Below, one piece after another: positions 7,994-16,474 of a DNA stretch of 27,272 nucleotides. The stretch is from SLST01 sp964458555. GTDB taxonomy: Bacteria; Spirochaetota; Spirochaetia; DSM-27196; SLST01. Each line of letters opens with the position of its first letter. Position 1 is the stretch's first letter. Both the position numbers and the translations under genes were made by a program. Under the pieces are notes generated by a model, which was given only the letters and a program-made list of their open reading frames with translations, made no database searches and had not been told where the DNA came from. Where the stretch lies: assembly GCA_964458555.1 (NCBI GenBank), contig CAYWJH010000039.1, positions 1-27,272 on the forward strand, written 5' to 3'.

Positions 7994-10063
7994 TCAGCCC
8001 GGCTCGTCCGCCGCGGGCGACGCGAAGCGCGGCGGCCGCAACGACGCGCGCGCGTGCTCGTCTTCGGTCATCCGTCCCCGCTCGAGCATGATGTCGAAGT
8101 AGCCCTTCATTCGCTCGAACCAGCCTGCGCTGATTCCGCTCTCGCGGTAGTAGCCGTAGTAGCGCTTGGGGGACGGCAGGATACTCGCCAGCCAGGTCGC
8201 CTCGCCCGCGGTGAGGTCGGCAGCGTCCGTGTCGAAGTACGCGCGCGCGGCGTCGGCCACGCCGAAGATACCCGGGCCGAACTCGACGATGTTGAGATAG
8301 AGCTCGAGGATGCGCTCCTTGGAGACCGGCACCTCGTGCTCCATGAGGTAGACGAGGAAGACTTCCTGGAGCTTCCGGGAAACGAGTCGCTGCTGGTCGA
8401 GGAAGAGCATCTTCACCAGCTGCATGCTCAGCGTGCTCGCGCCGAACTGGATCTCGCCCGCGCGCACGTTACGCTCGAGCGCGCGCGGAAGCGTGTAGAA
8501 GTTCACGCCCTCGTGGAAGAAGAAGTCGCCGTCCTCGGCCGTCAGCACCGCGCGCACGACCCAGGGCGACATGTCGGTCAGGCGCACGTAGCGGTAGGTT
8601 GGGTCCGGAGGCGGCGCGCTCGACGGGCTCGCCGCCGGCGTCTCCTCCGGCGGATCGGCGGCTACCCGGGCAGCGACGCTCGCGTGTTCCGCTCGCCAGC
8701 CGAGTACGGAGCGCGGAGGGTGCTCGCTGTGCCCGACGGTCCACGAGAGCGGTGGCGCGACCGTGGCGGGGATGCGCACCGTGCGCTCGTAGCCGACCGA
8801 ATCGTCGCGGATCGTGTGCACGAACGAGCCGTTCAGGCCGAACGGGCTGAACTCGCGCGGGATGCGGCGCACCCTGAACCCGTTCAGGTCGATCCGCGAC
8901 CGCCAGGTCATCTCGCCGATGCGGTGGAGCGGGACCGAGACGTCGAGCGCCCAGTCGAGCGTACCATCGACCGCGATCGCGGCAAGCTCCCCCGCGATAA
9001 CCGTCGGGATCGCCTCGCGGATCCGTTCGGCCGAAACAGGCGGCAGCCGCACGGCGAGCTCGAGAACCCGCCGTCGGCTGTCGATCTGCTCGAGCAGCGG
9101 CCGTCCCGCCTCGAATCCCATGCCGATCAGCTGCGGCCGCACCTCGAGCGCGACGCCGTTGACGACCAGGTCGCCGGTAGAAACCCGGATCCTGCCGGCG
9201 GGGTGGGTCGTCAGGGGGAACGGCGGGTACGCGCCCGGCGCCGGATGGACCGGTAGACGCGGCTCCACGGTTGCGGCGAACCGGTAGTCGATCGAGGCGA
9301 GCTCGACCGGTCGCTCGGCGAGGCTGTGGATATCCACGACCGCGTCGCGGGCGGCGAGCGCGCCGGCGACGTCGACGTGGTCGTCTCCGTCGATCCGGAC
9401 GACGAGCTCGCCGCTCGCCGTACCCCGATCGAGGCCGAGCGCGCGGAGGTTGAGGTCGCGGATGCGCGACTCGATCGTCGCCCGTCGCGCCTCGTAGGCC
9501 GCGTTGACCGCGAGCTCCGCGCCGGGCGATCCCGGGGCGCTCGCGGTGGCGGTGATCGAGGCCGCTCGCGCGTCGTGTCGCAGCCGTGCCTCGTCGAAGA
9601 GGAGCGTCACCCGACGCCCGTTCGCGGATACGAGGAGCCGGACGGACTCGAGGGACGCGCGCGCGGGTACGACGCCCGCTCCAGCCGCCTCCCGCAGCGC
9701 CGACCACGGACCATCGGCATCCTCGAGAGGCGGTACTCCCTCGCGACGCAGGCGCACGAGCGAGCGCACCGCGTACCGCAGACGAACACGTTCCACCGTC
9801 GCCTCCGCACCGCTCGACGCGTGGCGGGCGGCGACGTCCTCGAGCAGAAGCCCGCGCAGCGGGCCGTAGCGTACGCCTCCGACGGCGAGCTCGACCCCGA
9901 CGCGCGCTTGCACGCGCGCGACGAGCGCGTCGACGGCGGGCGGGAGAACCCGGGCGTTCACGTACGCCACCGCCGCCGCAACGCCGAGCAGCGCCACGGC
10001 GACGGGGACGAGCAGCCAGAGCGCGATACGCGCTGCGAGCGCGCGCAGGAACCTGCGAACCAT
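7994..10063 (-). CDS. Peptidoglycan transglycosylase (GT51) fused to AsmA-like domain
   Basis: The 689-residue membrane-anchored protein has one N-terminal TM helix (about 13-36), a periplasmic region of about 450 residues resembling AsmA/TamB-type beta-groove proteins (a GVELAVGGVRYG-type opening, then many short beta-strand repeats), and a C-terminal monofunctional GT51 domain (about 500-640). The GT51 part keeps the catalytic Glu (E510 in TAEDGDFFFHEG), the GASTLSMQL motif, RKLQE and the SKERILELYLN stretch. It should polymerise lipid II glycan strands on the outer face of the inner membrane. Ordinary MtgA is about 240 residues, so the large insert is unusual. There is no transpeptidase domain. 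I chose the ATG at 10063; a GTG at 10108 would add 15 residues but has no ribosome-binding site, and the 10063 start has GAGGG only 2 nt away, so the start is not firm. Confidence 0.87.
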   Translation of the reverse strand: MVRRFLRALAARIALWLLVPVAVALLGVAAAVAYVNARVLPPAVDALVARVQARVGVELAVGGVRYGPLRGLLLEDVAARHASSGAEATVERVRLRYAVRSLVRLRREGVPPLEDADGPWSALREAAGAGVVPARASLESVRLLVSANGRRVTLLFDEARLRHDARAASITATASAPGSPGAELAVNAAYEARRATIESRIRDLNLRALGLDRGTASGELVVRIDGDDHVDVAGALAARDAVVDIHSLAERPVELASIDYRFAATVEPRLPVHPAPGAYPPFPLTTHPAGRIRVSTGDLVVNGVALEVRPQLIGMGFEAGRPLLEQIDSRRRVLELAVRLPPVSAERIREAIPTVIAGELAAIAVDGTLDWALDVSVPLHRIGEMTWRSRIDLNGFRVRRIPREFSPFGLNGSFVHTIRDDSVGYERTVRIPATVAPPLSWTVGHSEHPPRSVLGWRAEHASVAARVAADPPEETPAASPSSAPPPDPTYRYVRLTDMSPWVVRAVLTAEDGDFFFHEGVNFYTLPRALERNVRAGEIQFGASTLSMQLVKMLFLDQQRLVSRKLQEVFLVYLMEHEVPVSKERILELYLNIVEFGPGIFGVADAARAYFDTDAADLTAGEATWLASILPSPKRYYGYYRESGISAGWFERMKGYFDIMLERGRMTEDEHARASLRPPRFASPAADEPG

Positions 10064-10131
10064 TGCCCTCAAGGTACCACACCGGGTTCGCTTCGTGCGC
10101 CGCTTCACGGTATCATGGAGGTGGAGGGACC

Positions 10132-11085
10132 ATGATCAAGAGAGATCGACTGCTCCACCTCGCGCACGAAGGTGCGCTCGCCGACGACTACGTACCGGCG
10201 GCGTTCTTTCTGCACTTCCCCGAGGAGTTCCACGCCGGGCGGGCCGCGGTGGACAAGCACATCGAGTACTTCCGTGCGACCGGCAACGACATCATGAAAA
10301 TCCAGTACGAGCACAAGTACCCGCTGCTCGACAGCATTCGCCGCTCGCACGACTGGACGAACGTGCCGTGCTACGACGAAGACTTCTACTCCGACCAGCT
10401 CGACGTCGTCGAGGGAATCGTGAAGGAGGTGGGCAAGGAGGCGATCGTCATCGTGACGCTCTACTCGCCGCTCATGTTTGCCGGCCAGGTCGTGGGCAAG
10501 GACGCGCTCCCGCGGCAGTTCGAGGACGACCCAGACGCGGTGCGGAAGGGACTCGACGTCATCGTGGAGAGCATGGGACACTTCATCCGCGGATGCATCG
10601 ACCGCGGCGTCGACGGCTTCTACGCGTCCACGCAGGGCGGTGAGAAGGCCCGACTCCCCGCGGGCGTCTTCGAAGCGCACGTCAAGCCGACCGATCTCGC
10701 CGCGTGGGACCACTTCCGCGACCGCACGACGTTCAACGTGCTTCACGTGTGCGACTACGAGGCTCCGTACGAGAGCTTCGACGCGGTACTCGACTACCCG
10801 GGACACATCGTGAGCGCGCCGAACGAGGTGGGCGGCAACGCCGTGAGCGGACGCGAGATCGCCGACCTCTTCGACCGACCGTTTCTCGGCGGCATGGAAC
10901 GGCTGGGCGTCATCTCGACCGGTCCCTCCGACGCCGTCCCCGCCGCCGCGCGCGAGGCGCTCGAGACCGGGCCGAAGGCGATGGTGCTCGGCGCCGACTG
11001 CACGCTCGCCGCGAGCACCGACTGGGCAAACATCGCGGCGGCGACTTCGGTCGCCCACGACTGGCTCCGCGGCGAGGGCGGTTGA
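10132..11085 (+). CDS. Uroporphyrinogen decarboxylase-like (URO-D fold) protein
   Basis: The 317-residue soluble protein is of the uroporphyrinogen-decarboxylase/cobalamin-methyltransferase (HemE/MtaA) superfamily, recognised by overall pattern: an N-terminal helical start, then FFLHFPEEFHAG, GNDIMKIQYEHKYP, a central GVDGFYASTQGGE strand and a closing GPKAMVLGADCTL segment. It lacks the N-terminal Arg-rich PxWxMRQAGR motif of true HemE and is shorter (HemE is about 350), so haem synthesis is unlikely. Related stand-alone proteins are usually found with catabolic dehydrogenases or in methyl-transfer contexts. No corrinoid protein is nearby. A very strong GGAGGTGGAGGG lies 3 nt before the ATG. 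It heads an operon with a 2-hydroxyacid dehydrogenase and a nitroreductase. Confidence 0.8.
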   Translation: MIKRDRLLHLAHEGALADDYVPAAFFLHFPEEFHAGRAAVDKHIEYFRATGNDIMKIQYEHKYPLLDSIRRSHDWTNVPCYDEDFYSDQLDVVEGIVKEVGKEAIVIVTLYSPLMFAGQVVGKDALPRQFEDDPDAVRKGLDVIVESMGHFIRGCIDRGVDGFYASTQGGEKARLPAGVFEAHVKPTDLAAWDHFRDRTTFNVLHVCDYEAPYESFDAVLDYPGHIVSAPNEVGGNAVSGREIADLFDRPFLGGMERLGVISTGPSDAVPAAAREALETGPKAMVLGADCTLAASTDWANIAAATSVAHDWLRGEGG

Positions 11086-11117
11086 CGCGGCGCGAGCAAT
11101 CGGGATCAACTGACACG

Positions 11118-12083
11118 ATGAAGCCTATCATCCACCTTGGCATCGACCCGTCGACCTGGCCGGATGGCGCGGTCGAGCGCGTCACCGAGCTGGCCACGGA
11201 GTACGAGATTCTCGTCACGACCGACCGTGACGAGATTGAACGAAACCTTGACCGGATCGAGATCGCGCTCGCGCGCTTTCCCAACGACCTCATCGCGCGC
11301 GCGCCGGCGCTGACGTGGGTCCAGCAGCAGGGAGCCGGAGCAGACTGGCTCACGCGACACCCGGAGGCGCGCGCGCACGACTTCACGCTGACCAGCGCCT
11401 CGGGCGTGCACGCGGTGCCCATCAGCGAGCACATGCTGGGATTCCTGCTCGCGCTCGGGCGCGGGTTTCCCGCGTGCATCCGCGGCCAGCGCGACCGCGT
11501 GTGGGACGCCAACCGCGATCAGGAGCTCTTCGAGCTCGAGGGCAAACGCGTACTGATCCTCGGCGTAGGCGCGATCGGGGAGCGGTTTGCGGTCCTCTGC
11601 CGCGCGTGCGGGATGGAGACGGTTGGCATGCGCCGCGACCCGTCGATGCCGGCCGATGGGGTCGACCGCACGGTCGCGACCGACGCATTGCTCGCGGAGC
11701 TTTCGCACGCCGACGTCGTCGCCAATACGCTCCCGTACACCGAGGAAACGCACCACCTGCTGGGCGCCGACGCCTTCGCCGCGGTGAAGGCCGGGGCGAT
11801 CGTCGTTAACATCGGGCGCGGCGGGACGATCGACGAAGATGCACTCGTCGCCGCGCTCAGAGACGGAACGGTCCGCGCCGCGGGGCTCGACGTCTTCGAA
11901 ACCGAGCCGCTGCCGGAGGACTCACCGCTGTGGGACATGGAGAACGTCCTCATCACCCCGCACTACGCGGGCCTCACGCCGCGCTACAACGAGCGGCTCT
12001 TCGACATCTTCATCGAAAACCTGGCACGCTACCTGCGCGGCGAAGAGCTTCGCAACGTCGTCGACAAGGCGATAGGTTACTGA
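11118..12083 (+). CDS. D-2-hydroxyacid dehydrogenase (NAD(P)-dependent)
   Basis: The 321-residue cytoplasmic enzyme of the D-isomer-specific 2-hydroxyacid dehydrogenase family reversibly reduces 2-oxoacids to D-2-hydroxyacids. The nucleotide-binding motif GVGAIG is at about 149-154. The catalytic triad is visible as R234 (NIGRG), E263 (FETEPLP) and H282 (TPHYAG). Length is normal. The catalytic-domain segment VQQQGAGADWL and the GLTPRYNERLF C-terminus resemble the glyoxylate/hydroxypyruvate-reductase-like branch rather than PGDH, but the substrate is unassigned. It starts 32 nt after the URO-D-like gene with only a weak Shine-Dalgarno, suggesting translational coupling, and is followed 13 nt later by the nitroreductase. 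Confidence 0.93.
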   Translation: MKPIIHLGIDPSTWPDGAVERVTELATEYEILVTTDRDEIERNLDRIEIALARFPNDLIARAPALTWVQQQGAGADWLTRHPEARAHDFTLTSASGVHAVPISEHMLGFLLALGRGFPACIRGQRDRVWDANRDQELFELEGKRVLILGVGAIGERFAVLCRACGMETVGMRRDPSMPADGVDRTVATDALLAELSHADVVANTLPYTEETHHLLGADAFAAVKAGAIVVNIGRGGTIDEDALVAALRDGTVRAAGLDVFETEPLPEDSPLWDMENVLITPHYAGLTPRYNERLFDIFIENLARYLRGEELRNVVDKAIGY

Positions 12084-12096
12084 GAGGAGGAAGGAT

Positions 12097-12681
12097 ATGG
12101 AAGTGAAGGACCTGGTACTTCGCAATCGGAGTTATCGCCGATTCGACGAGTCGAAGCCGATTGGCGTGGATACTCTGCGCGAGCTCGTCGATCTCGCGCG
12201 GCACGTACCCTCGGCGATGAATCGTCAACCGCTGAAGTACCTCCTCTCCTGCGGGCCACGGAGCAACGACCGCATCTTCGAGACGCTCGCGTGGGCGGGC
12301 GCGCTGAAGGAGTGGTCGGGCCCGGCCTCCGGCGAGCGACCGACCGGCTACATCGTCGTCCTCGTCGACCGCGAACTGAACCCGAACGCGGCAACCGACA
12401 TTGGCATCGCCGCGCAGACGATCCTGCTCGGTGCGACCGAGCGCGGGTTGGGCGGATGCATGATGGGCGCGATCACGCGTCCGGCGCTGCGCTCGGCGCT
12501 GTCGATTCCCGAGGAGCTCGACATAGGGCTCGTCATCGCGCTCGGCACGCCGGCGGAGCGCGTCGTTCTCGAGGACGCGGCGCCGGGAGCATCGACCTCC
12601 TATTACCGCGAGGGCGACGGATCGCACCACGTGCCCAAGCGGACGCTCGGCGAGATCGTCTTCGGCCAGTTCGAGGAGTAG
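12097..12681 (+). CDS. Nitroreductase family flavoprotein
   Basis: The 194-residue FMN-dependent oxidoreductase carries the family hallmarks: an N-terminal phosphate/FMN-binding RNRSYRRFDES, the VPSAMNRQP segment that contacts FMN, and GIAAQTILLGATERGLGGC in the core helix. Such proteins are homodimers in the cytoplasm that reduce nitro compounds, quinones or enals with NAD(P)H, or act as specialised flavin dehydrogenases. It is somewhat short but complete, with a C-terminal KRTLGEIVF typical of the family. AGGAGG is 6 nt before the ATG, an excellent site. It is third in a tight operon (13-nt gap). The physiological substrate is not predictable. Confidence 0.9.
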   Translation: MEVKDLVLRNRSYRRFDESKPIGVDTLRELVDLARHVPSAMNRQPLKYLLSCGPRSNDRIFETLAWAGALKEWSGPASGERPTGYIVVLVDRELNPNAATDIGIAAQTILLGATERGLGGCMMGAITRPALRSALSIPEELDIGLVIALGTPAERVVLEDAAPGASTSYYREGDGSHHVPKRTLGEIVFGQFEE

Positions 12682-12705
12682 CGGCCCGCTCGCCAGCTGC
12701 GGCCG
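12682..12705. terminator. Imperfect GC hairpin at the end of a convergent pair
   Basis: CGGCC (12682-12686) pairs with GGCCG (12701-12705), and inside it GCT (12688-12690) pairs with AGC (12695-12697). It starts immediately after the nitroreductase stop and faces the end of the leftward cluster. No T-tract follows, so this is a weak terminator call. Confidence 0.3.
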
Positions 12706-12714
12706 AAAGGACTA

Positions 12715-12816
12715 CTACGCCTGCGGCGCGCGCTCGAGCGCGAGCTCCCTGAGGTAGAGGAAGAACGGCAGCCCGACGCCCAGAACCGCGAGCATCAGAA
12801 AGACCGTCTTCTTCAT
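12715..12816 (-). CDS. Possible 33-residue single-pass membrane peptide
   Basis: A short open frame runs from ATG at 12816 to TAG at 12715 and encodes MKKTVFLMLAVLGVGLPFF followed by a charged tail ending APQA. The composition is that of a real membrane peptide: two Lys, one hydrophobic helix of about 18 residues, then Arg/Glu. It resembles only the first helix of DUF2834-type small membrane proteins. It lies 48 nt downstream of the GH3 stop on the same strand. An in-frame GTG at 12834 would add six residues. No convincing ribosome-binding site is visible, so it may be spurious. Confidence 0.35.
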   Translation of the reverse strand: MKKTVFLMLAVLGVGLPFFLYLRELALERAPQA

Positions 12817-12864
12817 GCGCCGAAGATACTGCACCGCCCCGCCCGGCGTGGGCGTCCGGCCCGG

Positions 12865-15189
12865 CTACTCGACGCGGAACCGCGCGCGCAGCAGATCCTC
12901 GTCCTTCGAGCTCGCGCCGACCATCACCTCGAACTCGCCGGCCTCGACACGGCGGACGAGGTCCGCGTCGACGAGCGCGAGCTCGTCGAACGCCACGGTC
13001 AGCGCGACCTCCGTCGATGCTCCTGCGGGAATCGTCACCCGCTCGAATCCCCGCAGCTCCTTCACCGGTCGCGTCACGCTGCTCACGAGGTCACGAACGT
13101 AGAGCTGGACGATCTCGGTCCCCTCGCGATCCCCTGTATTCGTGACCGTCACGCGCACGCGCAAATCGCTGCGATCGAGCGCAGGCGTGTCCACGACGAG
13201 GTTCGAGTAGGCGAACGTCGTGTAGCTCATCCCCTCGCCAAAGGCAAACAACGGTTCTTCGGGGAGATCGATGTAACGCTCCGCCCCACCCATACTCCCG
13301 TCACCGTGCGCGTGCCAGCCGTCGTACGTGTTGTAGTAGACGGGAAGCTGTCCCTCGTGAACGGGAAAGCTGACGGGCAGCTTCCCGGACGGGTTCACGT
13401 CGCCGAAGAGGATTTCGGCGACCGCACGACCACCCGCCTCGCCGGGGTTGAACGAGCAGAGGATTGCGTGCGAGCGGTCCTTCACCCCCCGGATCGCGAG
13501 CGGCTTGCTCGCGAGGAAGACGACCACGAGCGGCTTCCCGGTACGCGAGAGCTCGTCGACGAGCGCTGCCTGCCCCTTGCTCAGCGACAGCAGGCCGCGA
13601 TCGTGGAACTCGCCGTGCTGCCCGAGCGTATCGCCCACGACGGCGATGAGGAGATCAACGCGCGCGGCGGCCGACACGGCGCGATCGATCTCGGTGCGTT
13701 CCTCGGCGGTCAGCGGCGGGTCGACGATCTCTTCAGCGGCCACCGGAATGAGGTCGCCCGGCAACCGTCCCACGTTCGGGACGCCGGGCAGATACTCGAC
13801 GGTAACGGCGTCTGCCTCGGCGCGGGCGATCAGGCCTGCGCGAAGCGTGGTCGTCTGCGCCCGATGGAACTGCTCGTCGGCAGCGCCCGCCTGCATGCTC
13901 CCGAACGACCAGTCGCCGAGTTGCGCGACCACGTCGTCCGCATTCGGCCCGGTGAGCAGCACGCGCTTCGTGCGTTCGGGATCGATGGGCAGGACCGGCG
14001 CTCCGCCGAACTCCTCGTTCTTGAGGAGCACCGGCGTCTTGCGCGCGGCTTCGAGCGCCGCCTCGTGATGGTCGGCGGCCCCGATCACGGTCACCCGCCG
14101 GTCAGCATCGGCGTGCCGCATCGCGTCGAAGAGACCGAGCCGGAACTTCGCGCGGAGGATGCGCGCCACCGAGTCGTCGATGTGCGCCGGGTCGATCCTG
14201 CCATCCTCGACGAGCGCGAGCGTGTCCGCGTAGAACTCGGGCGTGCTCATGATCATGTCGTTGCCCGCGACGATCGCCAGGTACGCGGCCTCCTTCGTGG
14301 ACTCGGCGACGTGCTGCTTCCGGTAGAGCGATCCGACGTTGTTCCAGTCGGTGACGATGAATCCGTCCATCGCCCAGCCGTCCTTCGGCACCTCGCGGAG
14401 CAGCCACGCGTTCGCCGAGCACGGCAGGCCGTCGATCGCCTGGTAGCCGGCCATCAGCGTCGCGCATCGCGCCCGGCGCACGACCTTCTCGAACGGCGGG
14501 AGGAAGAGCGAGAGCATCTTTCGGCGCGAGACCTCCGACTCGTACGCGTCGCGTCCGCCCGTCGACTCGCCGTAGGCGGCGTAGTGCTTGGCGCACGCGA
14601 GGATCGCGTCCTCGCGCGCGAAATCGAGCGGTTCGTCGACGTTCGCGCCGGGTACGCCGGGACGCGGCGGAAGCGGAAGCCCCTGATAACCGGCGATGAG
14701 ATCGGCCCCGAGCTCGCCGACGAGCCACGGGTCCTCGCCGAAGGTCTCGTCGACCCGGCCCCAGCGTGGGTCCCGCCCCACGCACAGCACCGGCGAGAAG
14801 GTCCAGTGCAGCCCGCACGCGCGCACCTCGCGCGCGGTCACCGCGCCCATCGTGTGCGCCGTCGAGCGGTCCCACGAACACGCGGTCGCGAGTTGCGTGG
14901 GGAAGACGGTCCCGTCGGGCTCGAAGCAGTGGCCGTGGATGGCGTCGATCCCGAAGATGACGGGGATCCCCAGACGGGTGTTTTCGGCGCGCTCCTGCAA
15001 CTCGCGCATCATCGAGCCGGTGCAGTGGAGATAGCTGCCGATGTGCTGCTCCTCGAGCAGGTCCATCATGCCGGGACGGTTCGCCGGCAGCTGCATCATC
15101 TGACCGACCTTCTCTTCGATCGTCATGCGGGCAAGGAGGTCGGCGACGCGTTCTTCGACCGGCGCGGCACTGTCCTGATACGTGTTCAT
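12865..15189 (-). CDS. GH3 family beta-glucosidase (BglX-like)
   Basis: The 774-residue glycoside hydrolase family 3 enzyme hydrolyses beta-linked sugars from non-reducing ends. An N-terminal barrel (MTIEEKVGQM, GIPVIFGIDAIHG, then GEDPWL at 151-156) carries K201-H202 and the nucleophile D281 in GFIVTDWNN. An alpha/beta sandwich (about 385-640) carries the likely acid/base E527 in HGEFHDRG. A C-terminal FnIII-like domain (about 670-774) completes the standard three-domain arrangement. There is no signal peptide, unlike periplasmic E. coli BglX, so it probably cleaves imported oligosaccharides. AGGAG lies 6 nt before the ATG. It is the last clear enzyme of the leftward cluster and may also have its own promoter inside the 49-nt gap after the diguanylate cyclase. 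Confidence 0.95.
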   Translation of the reverse strand: MNTYQDSAAPVEERVADLLARMTIEEKVGQMMQLPANRPGMMDLLEEQHIGSYLHCTGSMMRELQERAENTRLGIPVIFGIDAIHGHCFEPDGTVFPTQLATACSWDRSTAHTMGAVTAREVRACGLHWTFSPVLCVGRDPRWGRVDETFGEDPWLVGELGADLIAGYQGLPLPPRPGVPGANVDEPLDFAREDAILACAKHYAAYGESTGGRDAYESEVSRRKMLSLFLPPFEKVVRRARCATLMAGYQAIDGLPCSANAWLLREVPKDGWAMDGFIVTDWNNVGSLYRKQHVAESTKEAAYLAIVAGNDMIMSTPEFYADTLALVEDGRIDPAHIDDSVARILRAKFRLGLFDAMRHADADRRVTVIGAADHHEAALEAARKTPVLLKNEEFGGAPVLPIDPERTKRVLLTGPNADDVVAQLGDWSFGSMQAGAADEQFHRAQTTTLRAGLIARAEADAVTVEYLPGVPNVGRLPGDLIPVAAEEIVDPPLTAEERTEIDRAVSAAARVDLLIAVVGDTLGQHGEFHDRGLLSLSKGQAALVDELSRTGKPLVVVFLASKPLAIRGVKDRSHAILCSFNPGEAGGRAVAEILFGDVNPSGKLPVSFPVHEGQLPVYYNTYDGWHAHGDGSMGGAERYIDLPEEPLFAFGEGMSYTTFAYSNLVVDTPALDRSDLRVRVTVTNTGDREGTEIVQLYVRDLVSSVTRPVKELRGFERVTIPAGASTEVALTVAFDELALVDADLVRRVEAGEFEVMVGASSKDEDLLRARFRVE

Positions 15190-15205
15190 GGGAGCTCCTC
15201 GCGTG

Positions 15206-15234
15206 AATCTACATCACCAGGGCGACTGCCGCAA
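15206..15234 (-). promoter_or_regulatory. Candidate internal promoter for the GH3 gene
   Basis: On the minus strand, TTGCGG (15229-15234) precedes TAGATT (15206-15211, 4/6) with a 17-nt spacer, followed by the AGGAG of the GH3 gene. The -35 is weak. It may let GH3 be expressed independently of the upstream cluster. Confidence 0.3.
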
Positions 15235-15238
15235 TTCG

Positions 15239-16447
15239 TCAGCCGGCGCCGGTGGAATCGTCCGCGTCGGGCGCGCCGGCTGCGTCGACCTCGACTCGGT
15301 CGCGCCCGGATCGTTTGGCGCGGTAGAGCGCCTGGTCGGCACGCTGGATCAGGTCGTCGGTGCGCGAATCGTCGGGGCGCACGAACGCGACTCCCACGCT
15401 GACCGTGAGCCGCAGCCCTGCCATGGGAGACGAACGGATCGACGAGTGCAGGCGGTCGGCCATACTTACGACGTCCTCGCGATCGAGCTCGGGGACGACG
15501 ATGATGAACTCCTCGCCGCCGTAGCGCCCGACGAGGTCATACTCGCGCACCGCGTCGACGATCCGCTTCGCGAGTCGCTGGAGCACCTCGTCGCCCTTGC
15601 GGTGACCGTACGAGTCGTTGATCGACTTGAAGGCGTCGGCGTCGAGCATCATGCACGCGAGCGATCGGCCTTCGCGCTGAGAACGCTGAAACATGCGCTC
15701 GAGCTCCGGCATCACGTACCGTCGGTTCCGTACGCCCGTCAACGGGTCGATCGTCGCGGCGAGCCTTGCCTCCGCGTACGCGCGCATATAGTGCACCCAG
15801 AGCTTGGACATGCCCGCGCCGATGAAGAACAACATGAGCGCGGGGAGCAGAACCGCGTGGATGGGGTGTCGGCCGACGAAGTCCTCGATCGGTCCGACGA
15901 AGAGCGCCAGGATGGCGATGGCGAACATCGACGCCGCGAGGACAGAGTAGAACGTCGCAAAGGTGACGAGCGCCGTTCGCGGTCCTCCCTCCGCCGATCT
16001 ACCCTGTCGGATGAGACGCCACGCGGTACGGCCCGTGCCGCCGGCCACCGCGACGAGGAGGATCTCGAGCCGCACCGCGAAGTCCGGAACGACGTACGAG
16101 AAGACGAGCAGCAGCGCGAGCGAGACCACCGGGAGCCCGACGTCGATCGCGTCGGGTCGGCCCGACTGCTCGTCGCGAACGCCGGCGTCGAGCAGGACGA
16201 CGGCGACGACCAGCGCGGTGCTCGTCGCCGGGCCGTAGACGATGAGCGGAAGCAGATCACGAAGGACAGCGGCGACCAGCCCGGCCGCGATCAGCAGGTA
16301 TCCCAGCCCCCATTGCAGGATCCCGCGCGTGGACGAGTCGATGGCGTGAAAGGCGAGAAAGGCGATCCCGAAAAAGGCGGTCACGATCGAGACGGCAAGG
16401 TAGAGTGTCTGGATGTCGACCGTAGGGACCACGCCTGACGCTACCAC
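15239..16447 (-). CDS. Membrane-bound diguanylate cyclase (GGDEF)
   Basis: The 402-residue protein has six or seven TM segments in residues 14-218 and a C-terminal GGDEF domain (about 228-385). The active site reads G310-G-E-E-F314 (the active GGEEF variant), and an inhibitory I-site R301-E-Y-D304 lies five residues upstream. It should make c-di-GMP from two GTP at the inner membrane and be feedback-inhibited. The TM block does not match a sensor family I can name; it resembles the generic 7-TM sensor modules of orphan cyclases. A short acidic tail ends the protein. It starts with GTG, 27 nt after the aldo/keto reductase stop, with no good ribosome-binding site; a GTG five codons further in is an alternative start. 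Confidence 0.93.
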   Translation of the reverse strand: MVASGVVPTVDIQTLYLAVSIVTAFFGIAFLAFHAIDSSTRGILQWGLGYLLIAAGLVAAVLRDLLPLIVYGPATSTALVVAVVLLDAGVRDEQSGRPDAIDVGLPVVSLALLLVFSYVVPDFAVRLEILLVAVAGGTGRTAWRLIRQGRSAEGGPRTALVTFATFYSVLAASMFAIAILALFVGPIEDFVGRHPIHAVLLPALMLFFIGAGMSKLWVHYMRAYAEARLAATIDPLTGVRNRRYVMPELERMFQRSQREGRSLACMMLDADAFKSINDSYGHRKGDEVLQRLAKRIVDAVREYDLVGRYGGEEFIIVVPELDREDVVSMADRLHSSIRSSPMAGLRLTVSVGVAFVRPDDSRTDDLIQRADQALYRAKRSGRDRVEVDAAGAPDADDSTGAG

Positions 16448-16474
16448 AGATGGGCGTGTGCGAAAAGAACGCCG

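Noticed and set aside
5404..8091. An 895-codon open frame on the plus strand
   Set aside because: It is antisense to the GH31 gene, with Arg/Val/Glu-rich composition typical of a shadow frame and no recognisable domain.
10064..10108. A GTG start at 10108 for the transglycosylase fusion
   Set aside because: It has no ribosome-binding site and lies only 23 nt from the divergent gene's ATG. The ATG at 10063 places the TM helix at the usual distance from the N-terminus.
10132..11085. Calling the URO-D-like gene hemE
   Set aside because: The N-terminal PxWxMRQAGR motif of true uroporphyrinogen decarboxylases is missing, the protein is short, and no haem genes are nearby.
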